Positions 7,280 through 15,711 of a stretch of DNA of 24,508 nt are shown in pieces. The notes under the pieces were generated by a model. It saw nothing but the letters and a program-made list of their open reading frames with translations. It was not told the DNA's origin and ran no database searches. The DNA is from CALMEC01 sp964393105. Lineage in GTDB: Bacteria; Actinomycetota; Thermoleophilia; Miltoncostaeales; Miltoncostaeaceae. The stretch's first letter is position 1; every line of letters starts with the position of its first letter. The position numbers were made by a program, and so were the translations under genes. Location of the stretch: assembly GCA_964393105.1 (NCBI GenBank), contig CAYMSM010000053.1, positions 1 to 24,508 on the forward strand, in the 5' to 3' direction.

Positions 7280-8214
7280 CAGCGGCTCACCAGCAGCGCC
7301 ATGAGGCGCGTGCGCAGAAGGTCAACCCCGTCCCCGGTGACCAGCTCGACCGCCGCGTCGAACCCGGCGGGCGGAGCGTCGGGGTCGGCGTGGGTCGCGA
7401 CCAGCACCTCGGGCGCATCGGACGACGCGAGCGGTCCCACGGTGGCGCGCACGAGTGCCACGCGCTCGGAGATCGTCGCGGCCTCGGTCGCATCCACGCA
7501 ATGCAGGATGATTCGTGCGCGCTCAAGCTGGCCCAGATGCCCGTCGCGGCGCGGCTCGCCGCGCTCGTCGACGCCGGGCAGGTCAACCAGCAGGAACTGA
7601 TGGCCGTAGTCGTCTTCGAGCGGCCCGAACGCGGGCTCCTTGGTGGAACGTGGATATGCCGCGACGACGACCGACGCGCCCGTCAACGCATGCAAGAGGG
7701 CGCTCTTGCCGCTGTTCGGAAGACCGACGATCGCGACGTCGATCGACATCCGAAGCTCGAGCGTCAGCCAGGTCACGTCACCCGGCGTGCCCGGCACCGA
7801 CTCACGCGGCGCCTGGTGGGTCGACGATCGGAACGCCCAGTTGCCCGCGCCGCCCTCGCCCCCGCGCGCAACCTCAGCCCGCTCTCCGGGAGCGTCGAGC
7901 GCGGCGATCGTGGCGTCGTCGCGGATGATCCGGGTACCCACCGGCACCATCAGCTCGATAGCGCCGCCGGACTTGCCGTGGCGTTTGCGACCGGCGCCGG
8001 GCTGGCCGGCTTGCGCCTTGTGGTGCACGGCATGGCGGTAGTGCGACAGGTCCTCGATGGACGGATCGGCGACGAGGAACACCGAGCCGCCGTCTCCACC
8101 GTTACCGCCGTCGGGACCGCCCCGAGGCGTATGCGCCTCACGGCGAAACGACACGCTGCCACCGCCCCCGTGGCCACCCGCGACATTGATCTTGACCCGA
8201 TCGGTGAAGGGCAC
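7279..8214 (-). CDS. obg: Obg-family GTPase, short and divergent
   Basis: Obg GTPases act in 50S ribosome assembly and stress signalling. The N-terminal Gly-rich Obg fold (about 1-155) is well kept (RREAHTPRGGPDGGNGGDGGS). The GTPase domain has G1 GLPNSGKS (164-171), a switch I Thr (191, in YPRST) and G3 DLPG (211-214). The guanine-specificity motif NKxD is replaced by THAD (274-277), and G5 is not clear. At 311 residues it ends right after the G domain and lacks the C-terminal extension found in many Obg proteins. It starts with GTG 2 nt after the rpmA stop, in the conserved rplU-rpmA-obg order, so it is the syntenic obg rather than a paralog. Whether it still binds GTP specifically is open. 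Confidence 0.88.
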   Translation of the reverse strand: MPFTDRVKINVAGGHGGGGSVSFRREAHTPRGGPDGGNGGDGGSVFLVADPSIEDLSHYRHAVHHKAQAGQPGAGRKRHGKSGGAIELMVPVGTRIIRDDATIAALDAPGERAEVARGGEGGAGNWAFRSSTHQAPRESVPGTPGDVTWLTLELRMSIDVAIVGLPNSGKSALLHALTGASVVVAAYPRSTKEPAFGPLEDDYGHQFLLVDLPGVDERGEPRRDGHLGQLERARIILHCVDATEAATISERVALVRATVGPLASSDAPEVLVATHADPDAPPAGFDAAVELVTGDGVDLLRTRLMALLVSR

Positions 8215-8216
8215 GC

Positions 8217-8480
<264 letters not shown>

Positions 8481-8483
8481 GTC

Positions 8484-8783
8484 TTATACCCCGGCGATGG
8501 ATTCGATCTGGATTCGCGACAGGCGCGAGCGGTGCCCGCGCTTCTTCTTGGAGTCCTTCTTCGCCCGGTAGGTGAAGACCACGATCTTCTTGCCGAGCAG
8601 GTGCTCTTCGACCCGGGCGGTGACCGACCCACCGTCAGAGATCGCGTTGTCGCCCCCGACCGCGAGGACGTCGGGACTGAACGTCTGACCCGGCTCGACT
8701 CCGAGGCGGTCGACGAGCAGGCGCTCGCCCTCTCGGACACGGTATTGCTTGCCGCCAAGGGCGATCACAGCGTAGTCAGGCAT
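8484..8783 (-). CDS. rplU: Large ribosomal subunit protein bL21
   Basis: A 23S-rRNA-binding 50S protein. The 99-residue sequence shows the bL21 start YAVIALGGKQYRVREG, the central VTARVEEHLLGKKIVVFTYRAKK and the KKRGHRSRLSRIQI signature. The ATG at 8783 is chosen because homologs begin here and GGGAG lies 6 nt before it; the frame stays open further upstream but that part overlaps the promoter and the diguanylate cyclase gene. First gene of rplU-rpmA-obg-proBA-nadD-rsfS. Confidence 0.97.
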   Translation of the reverse strand: MPDYAVIALGGKQYRVREGERLLVDRLGVEPGQTFSPDVLAVGGDNAISDGGSVTARVEEHLLGKKIVVFTYRAKKDSKKKRGHRSRLSRIQIESIAGV

Positions 8784-8829
8784 CAATGCTCCCGGTTGCT
8801 CCAGCGCCACGGGCACGGCGCGGCCCGGA

Positions 8830-8835
8830 ATTGTA
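8830..8835 (-). promoter_or_regulatory. Probable -10 element of the rplU promoter
   Basis: TACAAT on the - strand (revcomp of 8830-8835), about 47 nt upstream of rplU in the only real gap (8784-8859) before the ribosomal genes. A recognisable -35 is lacking at 17 bp (CAGCGG). An independent promoter here would separate ribosomal expression from the diguanylate cyclase gene upstream. Confidence 0.4.
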
Positions 8836-8859
8836 CCCGATCCTGCGGCGACCCGCTGT

Positions 8860-10068
8860 TTACGAGACGGTGCTGGTGTTCTTCTCCGTGCGCGCGCGAC
8901 GGTCGACGACCTCGTCGGACTCGTCGGACTCGTCGGCCACGACGACGACGTTGCGGCCGCGGCCCTTGGCCCGATAGAGCGCCTTGTCGGCGCGGCGGAT
9001 GAGCTCCTCGAGCGTCTCGGCGCCACTCGCGACGCCGATGCTGACGGTGGCGCGGAGCTCCTTGCCCTCGGTCTCGATGATGAGCTTCTCGATGGCGGCC
9101 CGCACGCGTTCAGCAACCGTGGTTGCGGCTTCGAGCGACGTCGCGGGCATCAGCAGCGAGAACTCCTCGCCGCCGAAGCGCGCAGCCATGTCGGTGGCCC
9201 TGGCCCCCGCGCCGATGACATGCGCGACCGCCGTGATCACCGCATCGCCGGCCAGGTGTCCGTGGGTGTTGTTGATGTCGCGAAGGAAGTCCAAGTCGAT
9301 CATCGCGAGCGAGGTCAGACCTCGACCCCGCGAGACGATCTCCTCGCCTCGCTCGGAGAAGAACCGCGCGTTATAGAGCCCGGTCTTGGGGTCCGTCCAG
9401 CTCTCCTGCTCGAGCCGCGGGATCTGCAGCGCTCGGGCGATCAGGATGAGGGGCAGCATCGCGAAGAGGCTGGTGATCGGGCTGACCTCCCAGGCCAATG
9501 CCATCGCGGCGCCTGAGCACAACACGAGGGTGTCAAGTGACAGGTGAGTCGCCGAGAACAGTCGGGTCTGGCGGACCGATTCGCCTCGGGCGAGATGCAG
9601 GACGCCCGCCAAGACGGCGTGGTTGACGAGGGTGAAGACGATCGTCGCCACGGCGACGTAGCCGGCCCACTCGAGACCCGGCACCTGAGGGCCGTTCGCG
9701 ACGATGAGCTTGGCCAGAAGCGCAGGCAGCGCGTAGTTGGCCATGTTGAACACGGGCATGTACCAGGGGTAGTGCTCCCGGTACCAGATGGGCAGGAACA
9801 TGAGGGTGGCGACGAGCACGACCGAAGGGGCGGGCAGCACGATGACCGCTGCAAACACGAACGCCAGCGAGATGTCGTAGCCCAGGCGGGGGGATGCCTG
9901 GACCAAGAACAGCTGGGCGAGCGCGGCGCCGGTCGCGAACACCGCGAGCGCCCAGACATCCCCCAACCGGGGCTGAACTGCGACGGCGACAGCGGTCGCA
10001 GCGATCATGCCCGCGATGCACAGCAGGACGTAGGTGTACGCCCCGCGCGATAGTCCTTTTCCCCTCAT
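8860..10068 (-). CDS. Membrane-bound diguanylate cyclase (GGDEF)
   Basis: It makes cyclic di-GMP from two GTP. Residues 1-215 form a multi-pass membrane region (about six to eight hydrophobic helices, e.g. 11-30, 40-57, 66-93, 138-160, 180-215) that matches no sensor domain I can name. The GGDEF domain (about 222-378) has the DLDFLRDINNTHGH metal/substrate motif (258-271), the active-site GGEEF (299-303) and, five residues before it, RATD (290-293), an intact RxxD inhibitory site, so product inhibition is expected. The C-terminus is a short acidic tail with DESDESDE, encoded by a 9-nt direct repeat. ATG 10068 is chosen because a basic stretch and the first helix follow; TTG 10116 is possible. 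It lies between rng and rplU. Confidence 0.93.
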   Translation of the reverse strand: MRGKGLSRGAYTYVLLCIAGMIAATAVAVAVQPRLGDVWALAVFATGAALAQLFLVQASPRLGYDISLAFVFAAVIVLPAPSVVLVATLMFLPIWYREHYPWYMPVFNMANYALPALLAKLIVANGPQVPGLEWAGYVAVATIVFTLVNHAVLAGVLHLARGESVRQTRLFSATHLSLDTLVLCSGAAMALAWEVSPITSLFAMLPLILIARALQIPRLEQESWTDPKTGLYNARFFSERGEEIVSRGRGLTSLAMIDLDFLRDINNTHGHLAGDAVITAVAHVIGAGARATDMAARFGGEEFSLLMPATSLEAATTVAERVRAAIEKLIIETEGKELRATVSIGVASGAETLEELIRRADKALYRAKGRGRNVVVVADESDESDEVVDRRARTEKNTSTVS

Positions 10069-10173
10069 GATCCGGAAGTTGTATCGGCATCTGCGCCCCA
10101 ATACAGGAGGGCGCAAGGTGCACGATGCCGCTACTTTCGTGTTTTTGGGCGCAACGCCTTCGAGGTTTTTTGA

Positions 10174-10179
10174 CTTATA
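10174..10179 (-). promoter_or_regulatory. Possible -10 element for the diguanylate cyclase gene
   Basis: TATAAG on the - strand (revcomp of 10174-10179) lies in an unusually AT-rich pocket (about 10137-10200) in the 135-nt gap between the rng stop and the cyclase start. No good -35 is seen. The pocket also carries T-runs on the + strand, but no + strand gene ends here. Confidence 0.25.
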
Positions 10180-10203
10180 CGTTGCCAGAACATGCGAACG
10201 TCA

Positions 10204-11652
10204 TCAGATCGGTGCAATACGGACATCGTGAACGCCGAGCGAACCGTCCGGCTCGAGGCGGATGCGCTTTGCGGTCTCGGCTTCGATGTCGGCGATGCCC
10301 GCATCGTCGTCGCCTGCCACCAGCTCCGCGATGATCGGGTTGAGTCCCACCGCAAACGCCTTTTCGCTGCGCTCGAGCAGCATACGACGGATCTCGCGGT
10401 CGGCATGGACAGCGTGGGTCTCGTCGCTCGGCACGACCCCGACCCCGTCGCACGTGGGACATGCGACGGTCATGACCTCACGCGGGCCGTCGCTGATGTT
10501 CTGACGCGTCATCTCAACGAGCCCGAGCGGGGAGATGTCGACGACGTATGCCTTGGCGCGATCGCGCGAGAGCGCCGCTTCGAGGGCCTCACGTACCGCC
10601 TTGCGGTTGCGCTGGTCGTTCATGTCGATGAAGTCGATGATGATCATGCCGCCGATGTCGCGCAGGCGAAGCTGGCGGACCACCTCGTCGGCGGCTTCGA
10701 GGTTGGTGAGGGTGATCGTCTCCTCGAGCGTCGTCTTGCCGCGGCCCACCTGCCGACCGCTGTTGACGTCGATCACCGTCATCGCCTCGGTGTCGTCGAT
10801 GATCAAGTACCCGCCGGACTGGAGGTCGGCGCGGCGCTGCAGTGTTGAGCGGAGCGCCCGGTCCACGCCATAGCGCTCCATCAGCGGGGTGGACTCGGTG
10901 TAGTAATGGATGCGCTCCGCCAGGTCCGGCGAGGTACGCCGCAGGAAGTCGAGGATGCGCTGGTACTGCACCTCGTCGTCGACCAGCACCTCGTCGATGT
11001 GGTCGCCGAAAAGGTCGCGGATGACCTTCAGCGACCGGTCGGCCTCGCTGTAGAGCAGGCTGGGGGCCTTGACCTGCTCGCCTCGGGCCTGGAGCGCCTC
11101 CCACAGACGTTGCAGCGCGATCAGATCCCGCTGCAGGTCCCGTTCCATGACCCCCGCGGCCTGGGTCCGCACGATCAGCCCGCCCTGACCGATCTCGAGC
11201 GATCTACAGATCTTGCGCAGCCGGTCGCGTTCCTCGTCGTCCAGCCGCTTGCTGACGCCGATGCCCTCGCCGTACGGGACGTACACCAGAAACCGTCCCG
11301 CCAGCGACAGCTGCATCGTCAGGCGAGATCCCTTGGTGCCCATGGGGTCCTTGATCGCCTGCACCATGACCTCGTCCCCCTTCTTGAGGAGGTTCGCGAT
11401 CATCCGCTTGCTCTTGGGAACCCCGATCGCGACGATCTCGTCGACGTGCAGGAAGCCGGCCTTCTCGATGCCGACGTCGACGAACGCCGCCTCCATGCCC
11501 GCGAGCACGTTCTCGACCCGCCCCTTCCAGACGTGACCCACGACAGACCGCCGCCCACGGCGCTCGATATGGCACTCGGACACCCGATCACCCTCGGTGA
11601 TCGCAACCCGGGTTTCGAAGCGGTCGACCGAGACCAGAATGCGCGTCGTCAC
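10204..11652 (-). CDS. rng: Ribonuclease E/G family endoribonuclease
   Basis: It cleaves single-stranded AU-rich RNA in rRNA and mRNA processing. The S1 domain (about 36-120) is followed by the RNase-H-like and DNase-I-like catalytic core, with the metal-binding Asp in IDVN (Asp295) and in DFIDM (Asp340), and the zinc-link motif CPTC (398-401) used for dimer assembly. At 482 residues it has no long disordered scaffold tail, so it is closer to RNase G or a minimal RNase E core. The GTG start overlaps the stop of the upstream DUF697-like gene by 3 nt (GTGA), so it is coupled to the cell-elongation operon. Confidence 0.95.
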   Translation of the reverse strand: MTTRILVSVDRFETRVAITEGDRVSECHIERRGRRSVVGHVWKGRVENVLAGMEAAFVDVGIEKAGFLHVDEIVAIGVPKSKRMIANLLKKGDEVMVQAIKDPMGTKGSRLTMQLSLAGRFLVYVPYGEGIGVSKRLDDEERDRLRKICRSLEIGQGGLIVRTQAAGVMERDLQRDLIALQRLWEALQARGEQVKAPSLLYSEADRSLKVIRDLFGDHIDEVLVDDEVQYQRILDFLRRTSPDLAERIHYYTESTPLMERYGVDRALRSTLQRRADLQSGGYLIIDDTEAMTVIDVNSGRQVGRGKTTLEETITLTNLEAADEVVRQLRLRDIGGMIIIDFIDMNDQRNRKAVREALEAALSRDRAKAYVVDISPLGLVEMTRQNISDGPREVMTVACPTCDGVGVVPSDETHAVHADREIRRMLLERSEKAFAVGLNPIIAELVAGDDDAGIADIEAETAKRIRLEPDGSLGVHDVRIAPI

Positions 11653-12542
11653 CCGCGGCCCCGGCTCGGCAGCGCCCGCTTGAGCGTCGCCTGCAGCCCG
11701 TCGAGCGGCTGGTCGGCCTTGTCGCAGACCGCGGCGAAGTAGGTGCGCGCCGCCTCGCCGACCGCGCGGGTGGCTGAGTAGGCGACGCCGGCGCGCACCA
11801 CGAACCGCGACACGGGCGCGACGACAGCCGCCCTACGGGCGACCGCGCGCCAGCCGAACGCGCCGGCGATGACACCGGCGACCTCGAGCCCTCGCCGAGC
11901 ATCAAGCGGACAACCGTGGAGCGCTGCGAGCTGGGCGACCAGGCGCACCTGGATGAGCGTCATCGCCGGCATGTCGGCGCCCGGAATCGCCACCGCCACG
12001 CCGATCGCCCCGGCCTGCCGGGCCGCCCGGGCGATCACGAGCTCGGCGACGCTGTCGCGCAGGGCCGAGTGACGTCTGCCCGCCGCAACGGCCTCGTCGC
12101 CGAGGTTCCGGGCAACGGCCGCAAGGATGGGTGCCGGATCGTCCAGGCTGGTGACGTGCGCGGTGTCGGACGGCTCGAGGGGGCGCGCGTCGAGCACCGC
12201 GCGCTCGATCGCCTGGCGAGCCTCGTCGGTGCCCACGATGATCGCCAGGACACGCCGGCCTTCGCGCTTGGCGCCGGCGAGCACCGCGGCCGCGAGCGCC
12301 GGGTCGTGCCCCTCGACTGCGGCATGCACCACGAGGCCGTTGCCGTCGCGAAGCGGCCGCTCGGCGTCGACACCGAGCATCGCCCGCAATCGCGCCGTTG
12401 CGCGCGGCTCGCCGTCGAGCACGACGATAACCCCGCCGTCCTGCATCTGCAGATCGGCACCGCGGGCGGCATTGATGTACGGGCGCAGCGCCCCCAAGCC
12501 TCCGAAGATCGTCGGGAGCACGAGACGCTTGAGACGGGACAC
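11649..12542 (-). CDS. DUF697-like protein without a recognisable GTPase P-loop
   Basis: Not identified with certainty. Residues 160-270 resemble DUF697, a helical region usually attached to Era-like GTPases: MTLIQVRLVAQLAALHG (194-210), a Gly/Ala-rich hydrophobic stretch (218-255) and YSATRAVGEAARTYF (255-269). The front part (about 35-150) alternates strands and helices like a GTPase fold (VIVVLDGE, LAIIVGT), but no GxxxxGK[ST], DxxG or NKxD is present, so it may be a degenerate G domain; this is inference. The GTG start shares one base with the rodA stop (TAGTG) and the end overlaps rng, so it is made in step with both. A membrane-associated partner of the elongation machine or of RNase E/G is possible but untested. 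Confidence 0.8.
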   Translation of the reverse strand: MSRLKRLVLPTIFGGLGALRPYINAARGADLQMQDGGVIVVLDGEPRATARLRAMLGVDAERPLRDGNGLVVHAAVEGHDPALAAAVLAGAKREGRRVLAIIVGTDEARQAIERAVLDARPLEPSDTAHVTSLDDPAPILAAVARNLGDEAVAAGRRHSALRDSVAELVIARAARQAGAIGVAVAIPGADMPAMTLIQVRLVAQLAALHGCPLDARRGLEVAGVIAGAFGWRAVARRAAVVAPVSRFVVRAGVAYSATRAVGEAARTYFAAVCDKADQPLDGLQATLKRALPSRGRG

Positions 12543-13705
12543 TAGAGCGGCCCTGTGCCGTGGCGGCGGTGGATGCGAAGCAGGATTCCCACCGCGATCA
12601 GGTTCGTCAGCGTGTGGCTTCCGCCGTAGCTCATGAACGGCAGGGGGATTCCGGTGATGGGCATGATCGTCACGTTCATCCCGATGTTAACGAATACCTG
12701 GAACGCAAACATCGCCGCGATCCCTCCGGCGACGAGTTGGTCGAACTGCGTGGACGCCCGGGTCATGATCCGCAATGCCCGCCAGATGACCAAGCCGAAC
12801 GCCAGGATCAGCAAGACCGCCCCGACGAATCCGAACATCTCGGCCTCCGAGGCGAAGATGAAGTCGGTGTGGTGCTCGGGGAGCAGGTCGTTGGTGACCT
12901 GGGTCGCTCCGTCCTCGCCGCGTCCGAACGCGCCGCCGTGGCCTGTCGCGATACGGCTCTGGTTGGCCTGGAAGCCGGCGTCGGGATCGCCGCTCGAGTC
13001 GACGAACGACTGCAGGCGACTGACCTGGTAGTCGCGCAGAAGGGGAGCGCCGAGCGCCGGCAGGACCGACAGGGCGAGCACGGCGAGCCCGGCCAGAGCG
13101 GCGCCGACGACCGCGAAGTGCCTCCACGGGACGCCCGCGAAGAACAGCATCCCCCCGAGGATCGCCATGTAGACCAGCGATGTCCCCAGGTCGGGCTGGA
13201 CGAACACGATGAACGCGGGAAGCAGCGCGGCCCCGAGCGCCAGCAGGCTGAACCGAACGGAGCCGATCTCGCCGCGACGTTCGACGATCACGCCGGCCAG
13301 CACGACGATCAGCGCCACCTTGCCGATCTCGGACGGCTGGAACTGGAAGATGCCGAAGTCGATCCACCGTCGCGATCCGCGCGCCGCCGAGCCGATCACG
13401 AGCACGACCGTCACCGCGCCGCACAGGGCTCCCCACAACGTCCACGGGCGCCGGCCGAAGCGCTCCAAGTCGACCGCCATCGCCAGGGCCATCACCCCGA
13501 CGCCGATGGCGACGTAGATCAGCTGCCGGAACGCGAAGAAGTTGGGGTCACCGGGGATGTCGTCGCGCGTGGCGACCTCGACCATCCGCAGCCCGAAGAC
13601 CGTGATCGCTGTGACGCCCAGAACCAGCAGCCAGTCGAGCCGTCCCAACAAGTGACGGACGCGATCGGCGGACACGATCCGGCGGTGGGGTGCGAACGTC
13701 GTCAA
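12542..13705 (-). CDS. rodA: Peptidoglycan glycosyltransferase RodA
   Basis: SEDS-family glycan polymerase that works with PBP2 in lateral-wall growth. The 387-residue protein is strongly hydrophobic with about ten membrane helices. Family motifs are SAARGSRRWIDFGIFQFQPSE (the R-W-I...Q-P-S-E motif), FVQPDLGTSLV, the extracellular loop LPEHHTDFIFASEAEMFGF, and PLPFMSYGGSH near the end. The neighbouring mrdA makes RodA rather than FtsW the likely identity. The start is TTG 13705, overlapping the mrdA stop (TTGA); the frame is open up to 13747 but the upstream part would lie inside mrdA. Confidence 0.93.
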   Translation of the reverse strand: MTTFAPHRRIVSADRVRHLLGRLDWLLVLGVTAITVFGLRMVEVATRDDIPGDPNFFAFRQLIYVAIGVGVMALAMAVDLERFGRRPWTLWGALCGAVTVVLVIGSAARGSRRWIDFGIFQFQPSEIGKVALIVVLAGVIVERRGEIGSVRFSLLALGAALLPAFIVFVQPDLGTSLVYMAILGGMLFFAGVPWRHFAVVGAALAGLAVLALSVLPALGAPLLRDYQVSRLQSFVDSSGDPDAGFQANQSRIATGHGGAFGRGEDGATQVTNDLLPEHHTDFIFASEAEMFGFVGAVLLILAFGLVIWRALRIMTRASTQFDQLVAGGIAAMFAFQVFVNIGMNVTIMPITGIPLPFMSYGGSHTLTNLIAVGILLRIHRRHGTGPL

Positions 13706-15711
13706 TCCGCACCCACCGGCAGCGAGGGACGGCTGCCTGAACCGCACAGCGCCGGGTCGTACGGAACCGCTGCGGCCAGCGCCTTGCAGGCAGCAGGCGC
13801 GGCGGCCTCGGTGCCGAGGCCGGCGTTCTCGATCAGAACTGCCACGACGTACTTGGGGCTCGTATCAACGCTGGCAGACGCGTATCCGACGAACCACGAG
13901 TGGTCCTCGCGCGTCCCGTTCTCGGCCGTGCCCGTCTTGCCCGAGACCCTGCCGCCGAGCCGTGAGAAGACCCCGGCGGCCGTTCCCTCGGACGTGTTCG
14001 TCACGTCATACAGCCCCCCGAGCACGGTCTCGAGCACACGCGGGTTGAATGTCGGGAGGGCGGTTTCCTTGCGGCCCTTGGCCAGGTCGGAAATCACCTC
14101 GTCGGTCTTGGGATCGCGGATCTCGCGGCCGATCGTCGGCGTCAGCAGGCGATGACCGTCGTTGACGAGCGCCGCATACGCCCGGGCCATCTGCAGCGGG
14201 CTTGCGCGCAGAAAACCCTGGCCGATCGACATGTTGATCGTGTCGCCCGGACGCCAGCGGTTCCACAGCCGCTCGGTCTTGCGGACGTCGAAGAGGTTGC
14301 GCACCTTCCACGCAACGTCTGGCAGGTCCCCGCCCTGGTCGCCCGGGATGTCGATGCCGGTGCTGCGTCCCAATCCGAACCGACCCGCCCAGAACTTCAG
14401 CTTGCTCTCACCGCTGAGCTTGCCCTCCGCGCCTGAGCGCTCGAAGATGTTGGCGCCCACCTGGTAGAAGAACGTGTCGCTCGACACCGCCAGCGCGCGC
14501 TGGATCTGCATGTCGGGAAGCTCGATCCTGCGGAAGTTGTTGAAGAACGTGCCGTAGAGCTTGACCGTCTTGGGGGAGGTCAGAAAGGTGTCGGGCGTCA
14601 TGTACCCGGCGTTCAGCGCGGCGATGGCGGTGATGGGCTTGAACGTCGACGCCGGCGGGTAGGTCAGGAGCGCGCGGTTGTCGTACGCCCGACGCCGATT
14701 GGTGAGAAACCCCTTGAGTTCTTTGGCCTTGCCGCGACTGAACGCACGTGGATCGAGCGTCGGGTACGACGCCATGGCGATGACCTCACCGGTCGTGGCG
14801 TCGAGCACCACGCCGCCGCCCCCGGCGTTGGGTTCGGACTTGTTCAGCACCTGCTCGCGGACCGCGTTCTCGAGCGCCTGCTGTACGGTGACGTCGATCG
14901 TGGTCTGCAGGGTCAAGCCCGGACGCGCCTCCTTCTTGGACAGCGTGCCCCGCCCCACCGGCTGGCCGCTGACATCGACCTCGACGCGCTGCTCGCCGTC
15001 CTTGCCCCGCAGGAACTCCTCGTAGCGCCGCTCGAGCCCTGCGCGACCGACGATCGCGTCGTTGCGGTATCCCTGCAGGCGTTTCTGGTCGAGGTCACCC
15101 TCGTCGATCTGACCGACGTATCCCAAGACGTGCGACAGCGAGGTCTCGAACGGGTAGTCGCGCCGGAACGTCTGCTGCAGCTGGATGCCCGGGTACTGGC
15201 GGATGCGCTCGGCCAGCGGGATGCGCAGATCGTCCTCGATGTCGGCCTTGAGCACGACGGACTTGTAGGCGGCCATCTTGTTGCCGCGCAGCATCAACCC
15301 GCGCATCCGTTTGAGCGGCTCACCGGTCGCGCGGGCGAGCTTCTTGAGCGTCGCGGCCCCCTGCTCGGAGATCTCGGAGTCGTCGCCGGAGCCGGTCACG
15401 AGGTCTTGCGGCAGGGCCACGATGTCCCAGGCCAGGCGACTGCCGGCAAGTACTTGACCGTTGCGATCCACGATCTGTCCGCGCGGGGCGGGGATGTTGA
15501 TCGTGCGCACGCTGTTTCCGACGGCCTGGGCCTCGAACCCGCGCGCGCCGACGACCTGTAGGAACCACAGCCGCACCACCAGGATCCCGAACAGTGCCAC
15601 CACGATGCTGCCGAAGAGCGCGATGCGCCTTGCGGAGCTCGGCGTCAAGGGGCTCCCGCCGCGGCTCGACCCGCTCGGCCGGGACGCCTCCGTCACGCGC
15701 GGCAGGCGCAT
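13702..15711 (-). CDS. mrdA: Penicillin-binding protein 2 (class B transpeptidase)
   Basis: It cross-links peptidoglycan made by RodA during elongation. The 669-residue protein has a cytoplasmic N-terminus, one membrane helix (about 29-50), the PBP dimerisation domain starting with APRGQIVDRNG (75-85), and the transpeptidase domain with STFK (active Ser355), SSD (410-412) and KTG (592-594). The SxD form of the second motif is typical of PBP2 and argues against FtsI. The ATG at 15711 shares one base with the mreD stop (TGATG). The frame remains open upstream to 16251, but that region is the mreD gene read in another frame. Confidence 0.95.
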   Translation of the reverse strand: MRLPRVTEASRPSGSSRGGSPLTPSSARRIALFGSIVVALFGILVVRLWFLQVVGARGFEAQAVGNSVRTINIPAPRGQIVDRNGQVLAGSRLAWDIVALPQDLVTGSGDDSEISEQGAATLKKLARATGEPLKRMRGLMLRGNKMAAYKSVVLKADIEDDLRIPLAERIRQYPGIQLQQTFRRDYPFETSLSHVLGYVGQIDEGDLDQKRLQGYRNDAIVGRAGLERRYEEFLRGKDGEQRVEVDVSGQPVGRGTLSKKEARPGLTLQTTIDVTVQQALENAVREQVLNKSEPNAGGGGVVLDATTGEVIAMASYPTLDPRAFSRGKAKELKGFLTNRRRAYDNRALLTYPPASTFKPITAIAALNAGYMTPDTFLTSPKTVKLYGTFFNNFRRIELPDMQIQRALAVSSDTFFYQVGANIFERSGAEGKLSGESKLKFWAGRFGLGRSTGIDIPGDQGGDLPDVAWKVRNLFDVRKTERLWNRWRPGDTINMSIGQGFLRASPLQMARAYAALVNDGHRLLTPTIGREIRDPKTDEVISDLAKGRKETALPTFNPRVLETVLGGLYDVTNTSEGTAAGVFSRLGGRVSGKTGTAENGTREDHSWFVGYASASVDTSPKYVVAVLIENAGLGTEAAAPAACKALAAAVPYDPALCGSGSRPSLPVGAD

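Noticed and set aside
8935..8960. Tandem GACTCGTCG and ACG repeats
   Set aside because: They encode the short acidic DESDESDE tail of the diguanylate cyclase and are not an independent repeat element.
8784..9116. N-terminal extension of rplU
   Set aside because: bL21 proteins start at the 8783 ATG, which has a good Shine-Dalgarno; the extension is Ser/Arg-rich and overlaps the diguanylate cyclase gene and the promoter.
10137..10176. T-runs after GC-rich stretches on the + strand, resembling Rho-independent terminators
   Set aside because: No + strand gene ends nearby, and the stems are only 3-4 bp.
12560..14155. Long + strand open frame opposite rodA and mrdA
   Set aside because: Low-complexity, charged (Asp/Glu/Arg/Gln-rich) composition typical of an antisense frame; the opposite strand carries rodA and mrdA.
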